Positions 9,184 through 17,238 of a DNA stretch of 64,000 nt are shown here, in pieces. The notes below the pieces were generated by a model, which was not told the DNA's origin, made no database searches, and worked only from the letters and a program-made list of their open reading frames with translations. Position numbers and translations under genes: made by a program. Source of the DNA: Cryobacterium roopkundense (GTDB lineage Bacteria; Actinomycetota; Actinomycetes; Actinomycetales; Microbacteriaceae); assembly GCF_014200405.1 (NCBI RefSeq), contig NZ_JACHBQ010000001.1:1860001-1924000 (forward strand), in the 5' to 3' direction. The first letter of the stretch is position 1, and every line of letters begins with the position of its first letter.

Positions 9184-9431
9184 AATAATGAGCCATGCCT
9201 ACTACCGCATCCCCGCTTGGACTCCTGCTCGACGTTGACGGCCCGATCGCCAGCCCGATCACCCGCACGATCGCGACTCCGAGCATCCTGACCGACCTCG
9301 TGACGCTGGCGGGCGCCAACGTACCCATCGCATTCATCACGGGCCGGTCCCTACGTGTCAGGGTTGGGTGAGGCCAGTACCTCAGAGCAAGTTCGCCGTT
9401 TGACGTAGGGCGAGAATCAGGAATCATCACC

Positions 9432-9866
9432 ATGTCCAGTCCGTCTTTGAGCGCAGTGCGCGACGATAGTCATATGAGTAGTCCCGGACCCCGAGCTGGT
9501 GGTCCGACCTCGAGAAGGTCGTTCACCCCAGCGCAGAAGCTTGCGTACCTCGCCGCGTATGACACGGCCATCAAGAACAACGAGGGCGGCACTTATCTGC
9601 GCACCGAAGGGCTCTACTCCTCGCAGATCACCGAATGGCGAAAACTGCGTGACGCGGGTGTCCTCGCGGGGAAGAAGCCCGGTGAGAAGATTGGCCGGTT
9701 AACTCCGGAGCAAGCCGAAATCGCCCGGCTACGTCGCCAGTTGAGCAAGACCGAGCAGCGGTTGGAAACGACGGGGGTGGCGTTGGAGATCATGTCAAAA
9801 ATGCACGAGCTACTCGAAAGTCTTTCGAAGAGCTCGCGGGACGAAACACCGTGCGCGTTGCCGTAA
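9432..9866 (+). CDS. IS3-family transposase OrfA (helix-turn-helix)
   Basis: A 144-residue protein. Residues 30-80 form the InsE-like helix-turn-helix (FTPAQKLAYLAAYD, then GLYSSQITEWRKLR), and residues 95-130 a leucine-zipper-like coiled coil (AEIARLRRQLSKTEQRLE). It binds the element's ends. The frame ends 16 bp inside OrfB, which lies in the -1 frame. An A5 run at 9797-9801 (TCA AAA ATG) upstream of the overlap could support -1 slippage to make an OrfAB fusion. That last point is inferred. Confidence 0.9.
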   Translation: MSSPSLSAVRDDSHMSSPGPRAGGPTSRRSFTPAQKLAYLAAYDTAIKNNEGGTYLRTEGLYSSQITEWRKLRDAGVLAGKKPGEKIGRLTPEQAEIARLRRQLSKTEQRLETTGVALEIMSKMHELLESLSKSSRDETPCALP

Positions 9867-10873
9867 TGACCGCGTACCGCGAACTGGCCAGCCGAGGAAT
9901 CAACACTCGCGTCGCGGCCGACCTGGTCGGGATCCCTCGAGCGACAGCCACAAGGAAACGACGCATTCCCGTCCGTGGCCCGGCCCCGGTTCCGGCGAAC
10001 AAGATCGGCGACGAAGGCCGCCGCGAGATCCTCGACGTCGTCAATTCACAGCCGTTCGTGGACCTGCCGCCGATCCAGATCTACGCCCAACTGCTCGACG
10101 CGGACACGTACTTGTGCTCCATATCAACGATGTATCGGGTGTTGAACGAGAACCAGCAGGTCAAGGACCGCCGCCGACAGGCACGCCACCCGGCCCGGGC
10201 GATCCCGGAACTGACGGCGACGGGACCCGGCCAGGTACTCAGCTGGGATATTACGAAACTCGCCGGCCCGATCAAGGGCAAGTACTTCGATGCTTACGTG
10301 ATGATCGATATTTACTCCCGCTACATCGTCGGCGCCTATGTTCACGCGTCGGAATCCGGCGAGCTGGCGGTGGAGATGATGAAGGAGATCTTCGGCATTC
10401 ACGGCGTCCCTCAGGTCGTTCACGCCGACCGCGGCACGTCGATGACGTCCAAGACCGTCGCGGCGCTGTTGTCTGACTTGGAGGTCACCAAATCGCACTC
10501 GAGGCCTCGGGTGAGTAACGATAATCCCTACAGCGAGGCCTGGTTCAAGACCCTGAAGTTCGCTCCGACGTTCCCCGAACGCTTCGGCTCCCTTGCCGAC
10601 GCGAAGACGTTCATGGCCTCGTTCGTCGACGGCTACAACCACGAGCATCGCCATTCCGGGATCGGCCTCAACACGCCAGCAGACGTTCATTACGGCCTCG
10701 CCGAGGCGAAGGCCATCGAACGGGCAGCGACGCTGGACGCGGCACGCGCACGCTTCCCAGAGCGATTCAGCACCAACAAGGCGCCGCAGATCCTGTCCAT
10801 TCCCAAGACGGCATGGATCAATAAACCAGCCCCCAAACCTATCGAGAATGAAGGGCTCGAACTAGCCGCCTAA
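9851..10873 (+). CDS. IS3-family transposase OrfB (DDE integrase core)
   Basis: A 340-residue rve-type integrase. The DDE residues are in SWDITKL, HADRGTSM and SEAWFKTLK, followed by the YNHEHRHSGIGLNTPADVHYG segment conserved in IS3-family OrfB. The frame is open well upstream of the GTG at 9851, as expected when the protein is normally made as an OrfAB fusion by -1 frameshifting. No lesion is visible, so the element may still be active. Confidence 0.95.
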   Translation: MRVAVMTAYRELASRGINTRVAADLVGIPRATATRKRRIPVRGPAPVPANKIGDEGRREILDVVNSQPFVDLPPIQIYAQLLDADTYLCSISTMYRVLNENQQVKDRRRQARHPARAIPELTATGPGQVLSWDITKLAGPIKGKYFDAYVMIDIYSRYIVGAYVHASESGELAVEMMKEIFGIHGVPQVVHADRGTSMTSKTVAALLSDLEVTKSHSRPRVSNDNPYSEAWFKTLKFAPTFPERFGSLADAKTFMASFVDGYNHEHRHSGIGLNTPADVHYGLAEAKAIERAATLDAARARFPERFSTNKAPQILSIPKTAWINKPAPKPIENEGLELAA

Positions 10874-11716
10874 ACTCCCACTGGCCTCATCCACCTTGAC
10901 AAATTCCGGGTCGGCAGCATTCATCAGGGAACAGGTTGTCGCACCGCTCCTCGCAGAGGGCCTGCCAGAAAGCTTCCGCATGTACGGGGTGTGCGAGAAA
11001 GGCGCCGTGTGGTTTGCCATCGGCGCACAGGGAATGGGCGAGATCGCGGTGGACGAGAGCGTCGCGCTCCCGCAAACTGTCGTCGACGCGCTGCGTCTCC
11101 TCGTGCACGAGGATTTCGCCGACACGATGTTCTTCGACGAGACCAAGCAGGCCATGGTGTCGGTGGAACAGCGAACGGATGTCGACAGCGAGGCGTATAA
11201 GGCCTGCCAGCCGGCGTTCAACCAGGCTGCTTTTGCCATCCTGGAGCGGCACGGCCTCGGCGTGCGGTTCGAAGACCAGGTTGCGCCGAACGCGGCCGGT
11301 GAGGTGCCGTTTCGCCTCGACGCCACCATCATCTCAACCGACATCGAATCGGTCACCCTCGATAAGAACCACGCGGCCGAACGCGCCCTTGCCTTCTTCG
11401 CGGAAGGCGGTCCGCTCCCCCACCTGTGGCGCTCCGTCGGCGACTCCCGCAGCGACTACCGCATGGCGGACCACCTGCACGAGGCGGGCTACGACGTGTC
11501 CCACGTGGATGTTCGGCCGCTCGACGGAATCCTCGATCGCCCCTACCCGGTGATCGTGATGGGCGAGCAGATCCACGACGAAGCCGGCGCGAGCTTTCTT
11601 GACCATTGGGTGGAGAAGCTGGGTCTGAGGTAGGAGCAGGTGCGCCCGAGACCGCTGGGCCCTGCAATGAGCAGAAAAGAATAGGGAATCTCAGAGATTC
11701 GACTGGTGCGAGGAGT

Positions 11717-11768
11717 GTGGCGATCGCTCCTTCGTCGCGCCTCCATCAGCGCTTGGATCGAGCTTGTC
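11717..11768 (+). repeat. left half of an interspersed repeat interrupted by the IS110 element
   Basis: The stretch with CTCCTTCGTCGCGCCTC and then GCTTGGATCGAGCTTGTC is a diverged copy of the repeat seen at 19649, 28482, 30197 and 48564. It stops after GTC. The missing continuation GAGATC resumes at 13074, on the other side of the element. An uninterrupted relative of this joint (the complement of GATCTCGACAAGCTCGATC) is present near 14132. Confidence 0.75.
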
Positions 11769-11784
11769 AGTGATGATGGTTGCA

Positions 11785-11955
11785 GGGGGTTGGCCCGGTC
11801 TGACTCGGAGCTTGTCTGACGCTTCGGTTGTCTTTGTCTCGATGCGTCGACCGGTGTCCAGCCCCCGCACGCATTGTCGTGTTCGGGAGCACCACCATGA
11901 CTTAATAGGAGCTTGACTCCAGCCTCTTCACTGACTTGTCTGACGGTGCCCCTGA
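11785..11955 (+). ncRNA. candidate IS110 bridge RNA
   Basis: Two stem-loops lie in series in the leader. The first is closed by GGGGGTTGG and CCGGT (11785-11799) pairing with ACCGG and CCAGCCCCC (11850-11866). Its loop holds GAGCTTGTC (11808-11816), identical to the left target flank, and TCTCGA (11837-11842), complementary to the right flank TCGAGA. The second is closed by GGGAGCACC (11885-11893) and GGTGCCCC (11945-11952). Its loop holds ATAGGAGC (11905-11912), identical to the element's right end, and TCACTGA (11928-11934), complementary to its left end TCAGTGA. This target-loop then donor-loop order is that of known IS110 bridge RNAs. Ends are approximate. Confidence 0.75.
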
Positions 11956-11989
11956 ACACTGACCCTCAAACAGAAGGGCTGTATTCAGC

Positions 11990-13057
11990 ATGACCTATTC
12001 CCGCAAGGATCTGATCCTCGGCGTCGATACGCACAAAGATTTTCATCACGCGGCGGTGATCAACCACGTCGGAAAATCGATCGCCGACCGGAAGTTCGAC
12101 GCCACCTCCGCCGGGTACTCCGACCTCATCGCCTGGGCGACCGGCGTCGGCCGGATCGGCCGCGCCGGCATTGAAGGGACCGGGTCCTACGGCGCCGGCC
12201 TCACCCGCGAACTCACCCGCCGTGGCATCCCCGTCATCGACGTAATCGCGCCGGATAAGCAGCTGCGACGGCTGCGCGGCAAGACCGACCAGATCGACGC
12301 TTACAACGCGGCCCGCGCCGTCCTCAACGAGCTCGCCACGGCCGTCCCGAAGACCCAGGACGGCTTCGTGGAGGCCCTGCGAGTGCTGCGCACCTCCCGT
12401 CGCTTGCTAGTCAAACAGCGCACCGAGAGCATGAATCAGTTGCAATGCCTGATCGTCAGCGCGCCCGCAGACCTGCGCGTGAGCCTCGCGAAGCTCAAGG
12501 CGAAGAACCTGGCTCTGCGCTGCTCAAAGATCCCCGTGCGCAAGGCGGACGACCTCGTCATGACCGAAACAAAGAATGTCCTCCGCTCCCTCGGCAAACG
12601 CTATTTGGAGTTGCTCACAGAAGCCGACCGGCTGATGAAACGCCTCGGCGCCATCGTAAAAGAGCACGCCCCGGAACTGCTCGCCGTGCACGGCGTTGGG
12701 CCGGACGTCGCCGCGACAATGCTGATCGTCGCCGGCGAAAACGTCGACCGCCTCAACAGCGAATCCGCCTTCGCACACCTGATCGGTACTGCCCCGATCC
12801 AAGCCTCATCCGGGAAGACCAACCGACACCGATTGAACCGTGGCGGCCATCGCCAAGGCAACTCAGCGGCCTACCGAATCGTCATGGTCAGGATGAAATC
12901 CCACGAGAAAACCCGCGACTACGTCGTCAAGGCCCTCGCCCGAGGAAAGACCAAACGAGAGGCCATGCGCCTCCTCAAACGCTACGTCGCCCGAGAGATA
13001 TTCCAAATCCTCATCACCATCAGAGAACGCCACCAACAAGCCGCAATCTCAGCTTGA
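11990..13057 (+). CDS. IS110-family transposase (DEDD recombinase)
   Basis: A 355-residue recombinase. The N-terminal RuvC-like DEDD residues are D13 (GVDTHKD), E62 (GIEGTGSYG), D100 and D103 (KTDQIDAYNAARA). A coiled-coil stretch follows (about 130-230), then the Transposase_20 domain with HGVGPDVAATML and the PIQASSGKT segment, whose serine (S273 or S274) should be the second catalytic nucleophile. Length and order are normal for the family, and no frameshift is seen. It would act as a dimer of dimers with the leader RNA to recombine donor and target DNA. Confidence 0.95.
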   Translation: MTYSRKDLILGVDTHKDFHHAAVINHVGKSIADRKFDATSAGYSDLIAWATGVGRIGRAGIEGTGSYGAGLTRELTRRGIPVIDVIAPDKQLRRLRGKTDQIDAYNAARAVLNELATAVPKTQDGFVEALRVLRTSRRLLVKQRTESMNQLQCLIVSAPADLRVSLAKLKAKNLALRCSKIPVRKADDLVMTETKNVLRSLGKRYLELLTEADRLMKRLGAIVKEHAPELLAVHGVGPDVAATMLIVAGENVDRLNSESAFAHLIGTAPIQASSGKTNRHRLNRGGHRQGNSAAYRIVMVRMKSHEKTRDYVVKALARGKTKREAMRLLKRYVAREIFQILITIRERHQQAAISA

Positions 13058-13087
13058 CATCTATAGGAGCATCGAGATCGGGAGTGG

Positions 13088-14026
13088 CTAGCTGGCCACG
13101 AAGCGGATGCCGTTTTGCAGGGTACTGCGCAGTTCGAAGACCTTCTCAAAGCTACCGCGGTCCATTCCCGGGAAACCGTCACGCAGGAGCCCGTTGAGGC
13201 GTGACCTCGGCACGACGATGACCATGGGGTGTCGCCCGCGTTTGGGCACCGTGGGCGTGCCGTCGACAGCACCGTCGGGGACCACGACGATGAGGCCCGT
13301 GAATCGAACGCGAACGAGGCGGGTGAATGCCTTCGCGCTCACCTGGAAGCTGTGAACCGGGTCGTCGTCCTCTGGTACCTCGTCTCCAACGAGCTCCCCA
13401 CGGCGCAGCTGCACGGTGCCACCCCAGTCCTCGGACAGGATGGCAAATAGTCCGGCCGGGCCGAGCACGACGTGGTCGAGCTTGTCGCTGCCATTTCCGG
13501 AATCCACGTCATGCCACGCGGTGAAGCCGATGCCGAGACCGGACACGAGGTGGGCCGTCGCCTCCTCGGCCAGCGCCTTCGCGAGGGTGTGACGGATGCC
13601 GCGGGGTGCCGACCGCACGAGTGACGGCAGATACGGGTCGTCGACGACGGTCCCTCTGCCAGCCCATTCCCGAATCAGGGTGAGGTAGCGCTGCCGCACC
13701 TGGCCGCCAGGGTGACCGTGCATGCGGGTCTTGAGGCCGGTCGGTGACGAACGGGATGACGACCCGGGCGTCGACGACGCACGGAAGGCATCCGTCGTGG
13801 GCTCGGGGTCGCCGAAGCGCGTGCGATCGTAGGCCGCCCGGCCTTCCGGAGTGCCCACCCGTTCCCAGGCAATCTGCACGGCGTGGAATTGAGCTGCGCT
13901 GCCGCCCACGTCGGGGTGCGTCTTGCGCAATTTCAGCCGGTACGCACGCCGGAGATCCTCGTCGCTCGCTTGGGCGGACACCCCCAGCACCTCATACGGT
14001 GTGGACGCGGCAGGGCTCTCGTGCAT
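13088..14026 (-). CDS. J-domain protein with nuclease-related (NERD-like) C-terminal domain
   Basis: A 312-residue protein. Residues 10-70 form a J-domain with the HPD tripeptide at 37-39 (KTHPDVGG), which stimulates Hsp70 ATPase. After a low-complexity linker, residues 150-300 include DHVVLGPAGLFAIL and a following basic-acidic strand, similar in pattern to NERD domains (D-x-h-h-h-G-P-x-G-h-F). That assignment is moderate. There are no Cys-rich or C-terminal DnaJ domains, so it is not a general DnaJ. The IS110 element ends just beyond its stop codon and does not disrupt it. Confidence 0.78.
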   Translation of the reverse strand: MHESPAASTPYEVLGVSAQASDEDLRRAYRLKLRKTHPDVGGSAAQFHAVQIAWERVGTPEGRAAYDRTRFGDPEPTTDAFRASSTPGSSSRSSPTGLKTRMHGHPGGQVRQRYLTLIREWAGRGTVVDDPYLPSLVRSAPRGIRHTLAKALAEEATAHLVSGLGIGFTAWHDVDSGNGSDKLDHVVLGPAGLFAILSEDWGGTVQLRRGELVGDEVPEDDDPVHSFQVSAKAFTRLVRVRFTGLIVVVPDGAVDGTPTVPKRGRHPMVIVVPRSRLNGLLRDGFPGMDRGSFEKVFELRSTLQNGIRFVAS

Positions 14027-14110
14027 CCGGGGAGGTACCTTTCGTGCTGTCTGAAAAACTGTGAGTCAGTATATGAACATACCGGGCGTGGCTGAAATCT
14101 CGCCGAGGGC

Positions 14111-14158
14111 GGGGTCTCGCCCCGTTGTCGGGATCTCGACAAGCTCGATCAACGGAGA
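14111..14158. repeat. diverged copy of the interspersed palindromic repeat
   Basis: GGGGTCTCGCCCCGTTGTCG is followed by GGATCTCGACAAGCTCGATC. On the complementary strand this gives GATCGAGCTTGTCGAGATC, the uninterrupted form of the site occupied by the IS110 element. It lies between the J-domain gene and the DUF1345 gene, which are transcribed away from it. Confidence 0.65.
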
Positions 14159-14185
14159 CGGCGCCCTCTGTGCGACGATCAGCTC

Positions 14186-14839
14186 GTGAAGAAACCTGAA
14201 CAGTTGCGCCACATGCATCGATACAGCACACGCCTGATCGCAATGCTCGTCGTGGGAGTCAGCGCGGCCCTCGTGACCGGATTGCTTGACGCCTGGCTAT
14301 TCTCGCTCATCATCGGCTGGGCTGCCGCCTGCGTGACCTACATCGCGTGGGTCTGGCTGGCCGTCAGCCAAATGGATGCCACGCAAACCGCCAGTCACGC
14401 AACGCGCGAAGATCCCTCCCGCCGCGCGTCCGAGCTGCTGGTTTTGCTCGCCAGTCTCGCGAGCCTAGGCGCCATCGGATTCCTGCTTACGGCGGCTTCT
14501 ACATCCACCCTGTCTGAACGGGGCGGTTTGGCCGCCATCGCCGTGGCGAGCGTCGCCCTGTCCTGGGCGCTTATCCATACGCTCTATACGTTGAGATACG
14601 CCTCGCTCTACTATCGAGACGCCGACGGCGGCATCGATTTCAATCAAGCGGATGCGCCGAGCTACGGAGACTTTGCCTATCTCGCCTTCACGATCGGAAT
14701 GACCTACCAGGTCTCGGACACGTCCATTCTGACGCACTCGATACGCATGACGACGCTGCGCCATGCGCTGCTGTCGTTTCCGTTCGGCGCGGGAATACTG
14801 GCGGCGCTGATCAACCTCGTGGCAGGGCTGTCGCCCTGA
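14186..14839 (+). CDS. DUF1345 family membrane protein
   Basis: A 217-residue protein with about five transmembrane helices. Toward the C-terminus it has the family hallmark YGDFAYLAFTIGMTYQVSDT, followed by a RHALLSF helix start. The start is a GTG (MKKPEQLRHMH). The family is widespread and uncharacterised; the hallmark segment resembles ion-channel pore regions, which has led to the suggestion that it is a channel, unproven. It is convergent with the small membrane protein downstream. Confidence 0.88.
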   Translation: MKKPEQLRHMHRYSTRLIAMLVVGVSAALVTGLLDAWLFSLIIGWAAACVTYIAWVWLAVSQMDATQTASHATREDPSRRASELLVLLASLASLGAIGFLLTAASTSTLSERGGLAAIAVASVALSWALIHTLYTLRYASLYYRDADGGIDFNQADAPSYGDFAYLAFTIGMTYQVSDTSILTHSIRMTTLRHALLSFPFGAGILAALINLVAGLSP

Positions 14840-14861
14840 GCCACGGGACTCGCGGAACCGG

Positions 14862-15026
14862 TTAGTTGCGCAGCCAGTGGAACGGGATTGCGAGCGACAC
14901 ACAGATGGCGACGATCCCGGCGATGAAGATCGGACCCTGCAGGGCCGTTACCGTGAAGGCGAGCCCGAAGAGCCAGAAGCCCAGGATGAAAACCGCCAGC
15001 GCGATAATAAAGGCGACGACATTCAT
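14862..15026 (-). CDS. small membrane protein, 54 residues
   Basis: A short gene encoding two hydrophobic helices (about residues 3-22 and 28-47) with a C-terminal HWLRN. The ATG at 15026 is supported by a GAGAGGA ribosome binding site 7 bp upstream; the longer in-frame start at 15071 is not. It resembles small actinobacterial membrane proteins with no known function. It is read in the same direction as the DUF6328 gene 63 bp upstream and may share its transcript. Confidence 0.75.
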   Translation of the reverse strand: MNVVAFIIALAVFILGFWLFGLAFTVTALQGPIFIAGIVAICVSLAIPFHWLRN

Positions 15027-15089
15027 GTGGTGATCCTCTCGATGTGGTGACCGCCGAAATTCTCGGGCCACCTCATTCGAGCGTACCGG

Positions 15090-15587
15090 TCAGGGCCGAT
15101 CGAGCTTAACCAAACGGGGCAAGACGAGCCATATCAGTACCGTGGTGAGCAAAATCAATGCGCCCGCCACAATTCCGGCCGCTCGACCGACGACGACATC
15201 GAAGATGAGCAGGACCGCTCCGGTAAGAACCACGGAGAGCCCGATCAGCGTCGCACGCAACATAATGCTGCCGATCGCCACGATCTGGGCCATGGCGTGA
15301 CGGTGGAACAGGTGCCGGTGAAGGCTGACCGGACCGAGGCCGAGCGCGGTCGTGGCCACCGCCGTGAAGATCAACGCGAGATAGACGGTGAGTTGGTAGG
15401 AGTCCAGAGATTGGAACCGAGTTTGAAACGCGGCGGCCAGCAGAAAACCCGTGATGATCTGAGTACCGGTCTGGGTGACCCGCAGCTCCTGCAGGATCGA
15501 GTTCCAATTGCGATCCAGGCGCTCAGTCGTCGTTTCATGCCGGGCATTATTCTGCTCTCCGGGTGCCGGATGATCCGGGTAAACCAT
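15090..15587 (-). CDS. DUF6328 family membrane protein
   Basis: A 165-residue protein with a hydrophilic N-terminus (TTERLDRNWNSILQELRVTQTG) and four predicted transmembrane helices. The segment TGTQIITGFLLAAAFQTRF and the later SLHRHLFHRH are the features I recognise from DUF6328 proteins. Some databases call these sodium:proton antiporters without direct evidence. The start codon lies 9 bp from the stop of the SRAP gene, so the two are probably one transcript. Confidence 0.83.
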   Translation of the reverse strand: MVYPDHPAPGEQNNARHETTTERLDRNWNSILQELRVTQTGTQIITGFLLAAAFQTRFQSLDSYQLTVYLALIFTAVATTALGLGPVSLHRHLFHRHAMAQIVAIGSIMLRATLIGLSVVLTGAVLLIFDVVVGRAAGIVAGALILLTTVLIWLVLPRLVKLDRP

Positions 15588-15596
15588 GATCGTGCT

Positions 15597-16322
15597 CTAC
15601 ATCGTGTCGCTGCGGGCGGAATCGCCGGCAACCGGCTCGATGAGCTCCGGCCCATTGCCAACGATCGGCGCGACCTCGTAAAAGCGCAGGGTCTCGGCCT
15701 GGGAACGCGAAGCTGCAACGGCCGCATCGACGAAGGCCTGGTCGCCGACGGTGTGCGGGTCAAGCCATTGGTCCCAGGTCTCCTCGGGAAGTGCCACGGG
15801 AATACGGTCGTGGATGGCGGCGAGCGGCCCCTGGGCATCCGCTGTCAGGATGGTCGCCGAGAGTACCCAGCGGGCGGGGTCATCCTCGGCCAGGGCCGGA
15901 TTGCGCCACCAGGAGTAGAGGCCCGCGAAGGCGAGCGGCATGCCATCGTCGGAGTGCACGAAGTAGGGAGTCTTCTTCGCGCCCACGGTGTGCCACTCGT
16001 AGTAGCCCGTGGCCGGTACGAGCGCCCGACGCGACGCGACCGACTTCTTGAAGGTGGGTTTCTCCGCGGCCGACTCCGAACGCGCGTTGAACGTAGGGAA
16101 TGACGACGCCATCTCGGTGGCGAAGGAGGGAATAAGCGACCACCGCGCCGACTCAAGCCGACGCACGGCGGGCTCCTGCTTGGCTGACTCAAGCACAATG
16201 GGAATCTGCTCGGTCGGTTTGATGTTCCAGGAGGGCTCGGGCAGGTTGCTCCCCTCGTGCTCTACTTCGAACATGGCGGCGAGATCGGACGCCGTATCGG
16301 TAATGATGTATCGACCACACAT
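15597..16322 (-). CDS. SOS response-associated peptidase (SRAP, YedK/HMCES)
   Basis: A 241-residue protein. The mature N-terminus is MCGRYIIT; Cys2 is the residue that crosslinks to abasic sites in single-stranded DNA in this family. The conserved WNIKPTEQIPIV, NARSES, CxGYYEW-like ATGYYEW, and C-terminal IHDRIPVALPEETWDQWLD segments are all present, including the active-site glutamate and histidine. It shields abasic sites during replication. The start is set by the invariant MCGRY; the longer frame start at 16361 is wrong. Confidence 0.95.
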   Translation of the reverse strand: MCGRYIITDTASDLAAMFEVEHEGSNLPEPSWNIKPTEQIPIVLESAKQEPAVRRLESARWSLIPSFATEMASSFPTFNARSESAAEKPTFKKSVASRRALVPATGYYEWHTVGAKKTPYFVHSDDGMPLAFAGLYSWWRNPALAEDDPARWVLSATILTADAQGPLAAIHDRIPVALPEETWDQWLDPHTVGDQAFVDAAVAASRSQAETLRFYEVAPIVGNGPELIEPVAGDSARSDTM

Positions 16323-16386
16323 AGAGGTCAGATTACTCCAGCCGCGTGAGCGTGCGCCCAAGGCGACTTCGGCTAGCGTCGATTCA

Positions 16387-17238
16387 ATGGATGACCGATT
16401 CAGCGACGACCGCTACAGCGCAGATGTACTCTCCCCCGGCTGGCAGAAGGTGGGGCGCATCGTCATCCCGACGCAGGAAGCCAGCAGGGACCTCGTCGTA
16501 GAAGAGGTCGCCACCGGGTTCTGCGGTGCCGTGATGCGCGTCGAGAAGAACATCGTCACTCTCGAAGACCGCCACGGCAAACTCCGGCTCTTTCCGCTCG
16601 GCAGCGGGTTTCTGCTGGACGGCAAGCCCGTCACCCTGATCGCCCCGACCATGGCGGCGGCCCTCGGACGTGCTCGAACCGCCTCGGGATCGATGGCCGT
16701 AGCGGATGCCCCGGCCCGCGTCGCCAGGGCTAGCCGGATTTTCGTCGAGGGCCGGCACGACGCCGAACTCGTGGAGAAGGTCTGGGGCGCAGACCTGCGC
16801 ATCGAGGGCGTTGTTGTGGAGTATCTCGAGGGTATCGACCACCTCGAGGAGATCCTTCGGGAGTTCAAGCCAACAGCCGCGCGCAAGGTGGGCGTTCTCG
16901 TGGATCACCTGGTGCCAGGCTCCAAGGAGAGCCGCATTGCAGAGGCCGTGGCGCACGGGCCGCACGGGCGCACTGTTCTCGTGGTGGGCCATCCCTATGT
17001 CGATGTGTGGCAGGCCGTGAAGCCAGCCCGGGTGGGACTGAAATCGTGGCCGCAGATTCCGCGCAGCATCGAGTGGAAGCACGGCATCTGCGACGCGCTC
17101 GGTTGGCCCCACGAGGAGCAAGCCGACATCGCTCGCGCGTGGCAGCGCATCCTCGGGCAGGTACGCACCTATGCAGACCTGGAACCACAGCTCCTCGGAC
17201 GCGTCGAACAGCTCATCGACTTCGTCACAGTGGAATGA
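16387..17238 (+). CDS. DUF3097 family protein
   Basis: A 283-residue actinobacterial protein of the DUF3097 type. It contains a TOPRIM-like segment: IFVEGRHDAELVEKVWG at about residue 118 (E and D positions), then VGVLVDHLVPGSKESRI and VLVVGHPYVDVWQAVKP. These acidic residues could bind metal, as in TOPRIM nucleases and primases. The family is conserved and usually single copy; the role is not established. The gene is divergent from the SRAP gene, with 64 bp between the starts. Confidence 0.88.
   Translation: MDDRFSDDRYSADVLSPGWQKVGRIVIPTQEASRDLVVEEVATGFCGAVMRVEKNIVTLEDRHGKLRLFPLGSGFLLDGKPVTLIAPTMAAALGRARTASGSMAVADAPARVARASRIFVEGRHDAELVEKVWGADLRIEGVVVEYLEGIDHLEEILREFKPTAARKVGVLVDHLVPGSKESRIAEAVAHGPHGRTVLVVGHPYVDVWQAVKPARVGLKSWPQIPRSIEWKHGICDALGWPHEEQADIARAWQRILGQVRTYADLEPQLLGRVEQLIDFVTVE

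Larger units (their letters stand above)
9350..10908 (+). mobile_element. IS3-family insertion sequence
   Basis: About 1.56 kb with two overlapping transposase frames. Imperfect terminal inverted repeats are visible: TGTCAGGGTTGGGTGAGGCC from 9356 and the complement of a TGTCAAGGTGGATGAGGCC copy ending at 10901. GGTC occurs at 9346-9349 and again at 10909-10912, and collapsing this 4-bp direct repeat restores the HAD reading frame exactly. I therefore take it as the target-site duplication. The outermost six or seven bases are then poorly matched between ends, so the exact boundary is less sure than the insertion itself. Confidence 0.85.
9195..11633 (+). pseudogene. HAD-superfamily hydrolase gene split by an IS3 element
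   Basis: The N-terminal piece (9195-9349) carries HAD motif I as LLLDVDGPI and the motif II region FITGRS. The C-terminal piece (10913-11633) carries motif IV as GDSRSDYRMADHL. Removing 9350-10912 joins TGRS to AAFIREQ in frame, giving a 291-residue protein of ordinary length for a Cof-like or sugar-phosphate HAD phosphatase. The inserted element thus interrupts the gene after 51 codons. The 3' piece could still be translated from a TTG at 10896 at the element's edge, but it lacks the catalytic aspartates. Confidence 0.85.
11769..13073 (+). mobile_element. IS110-family insertion sequence with 5' guide-RNA leader
   Basis: An element of about 1.3 kb with one recombinase gene. It has no terminal inverted repeats, as expected for the family. 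The chromosomal repeat sequence is broken between GAGCTTGTC (ending 11768) and GAGATCGGG (from 13074), and TC is present at both junctions (11767-11768 and 13072-13073). This fits family recombination at a shared dinucleotide core. The non-coding end lies 5' of the recombinase gene, as in the IS110 group rather than IS1111. Boundaries rest on comparison with uninterrupted repeat copies in this window. Confidence 0.82.

Noticed and set aside
9356..10901. IS3 boundaries set at the TGTCA/TGACA repeats
   Set aside because: The flanks would then show no target duplication (ACG versus AAT). Moving the ends outward gives GGTC on both sides and restores the HAD frame.
15297..16103. 268-codon plus-strand frame
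   Set aside because: It is antisense to the SRAP and DUF6328 genes, which carry clear family motifs.
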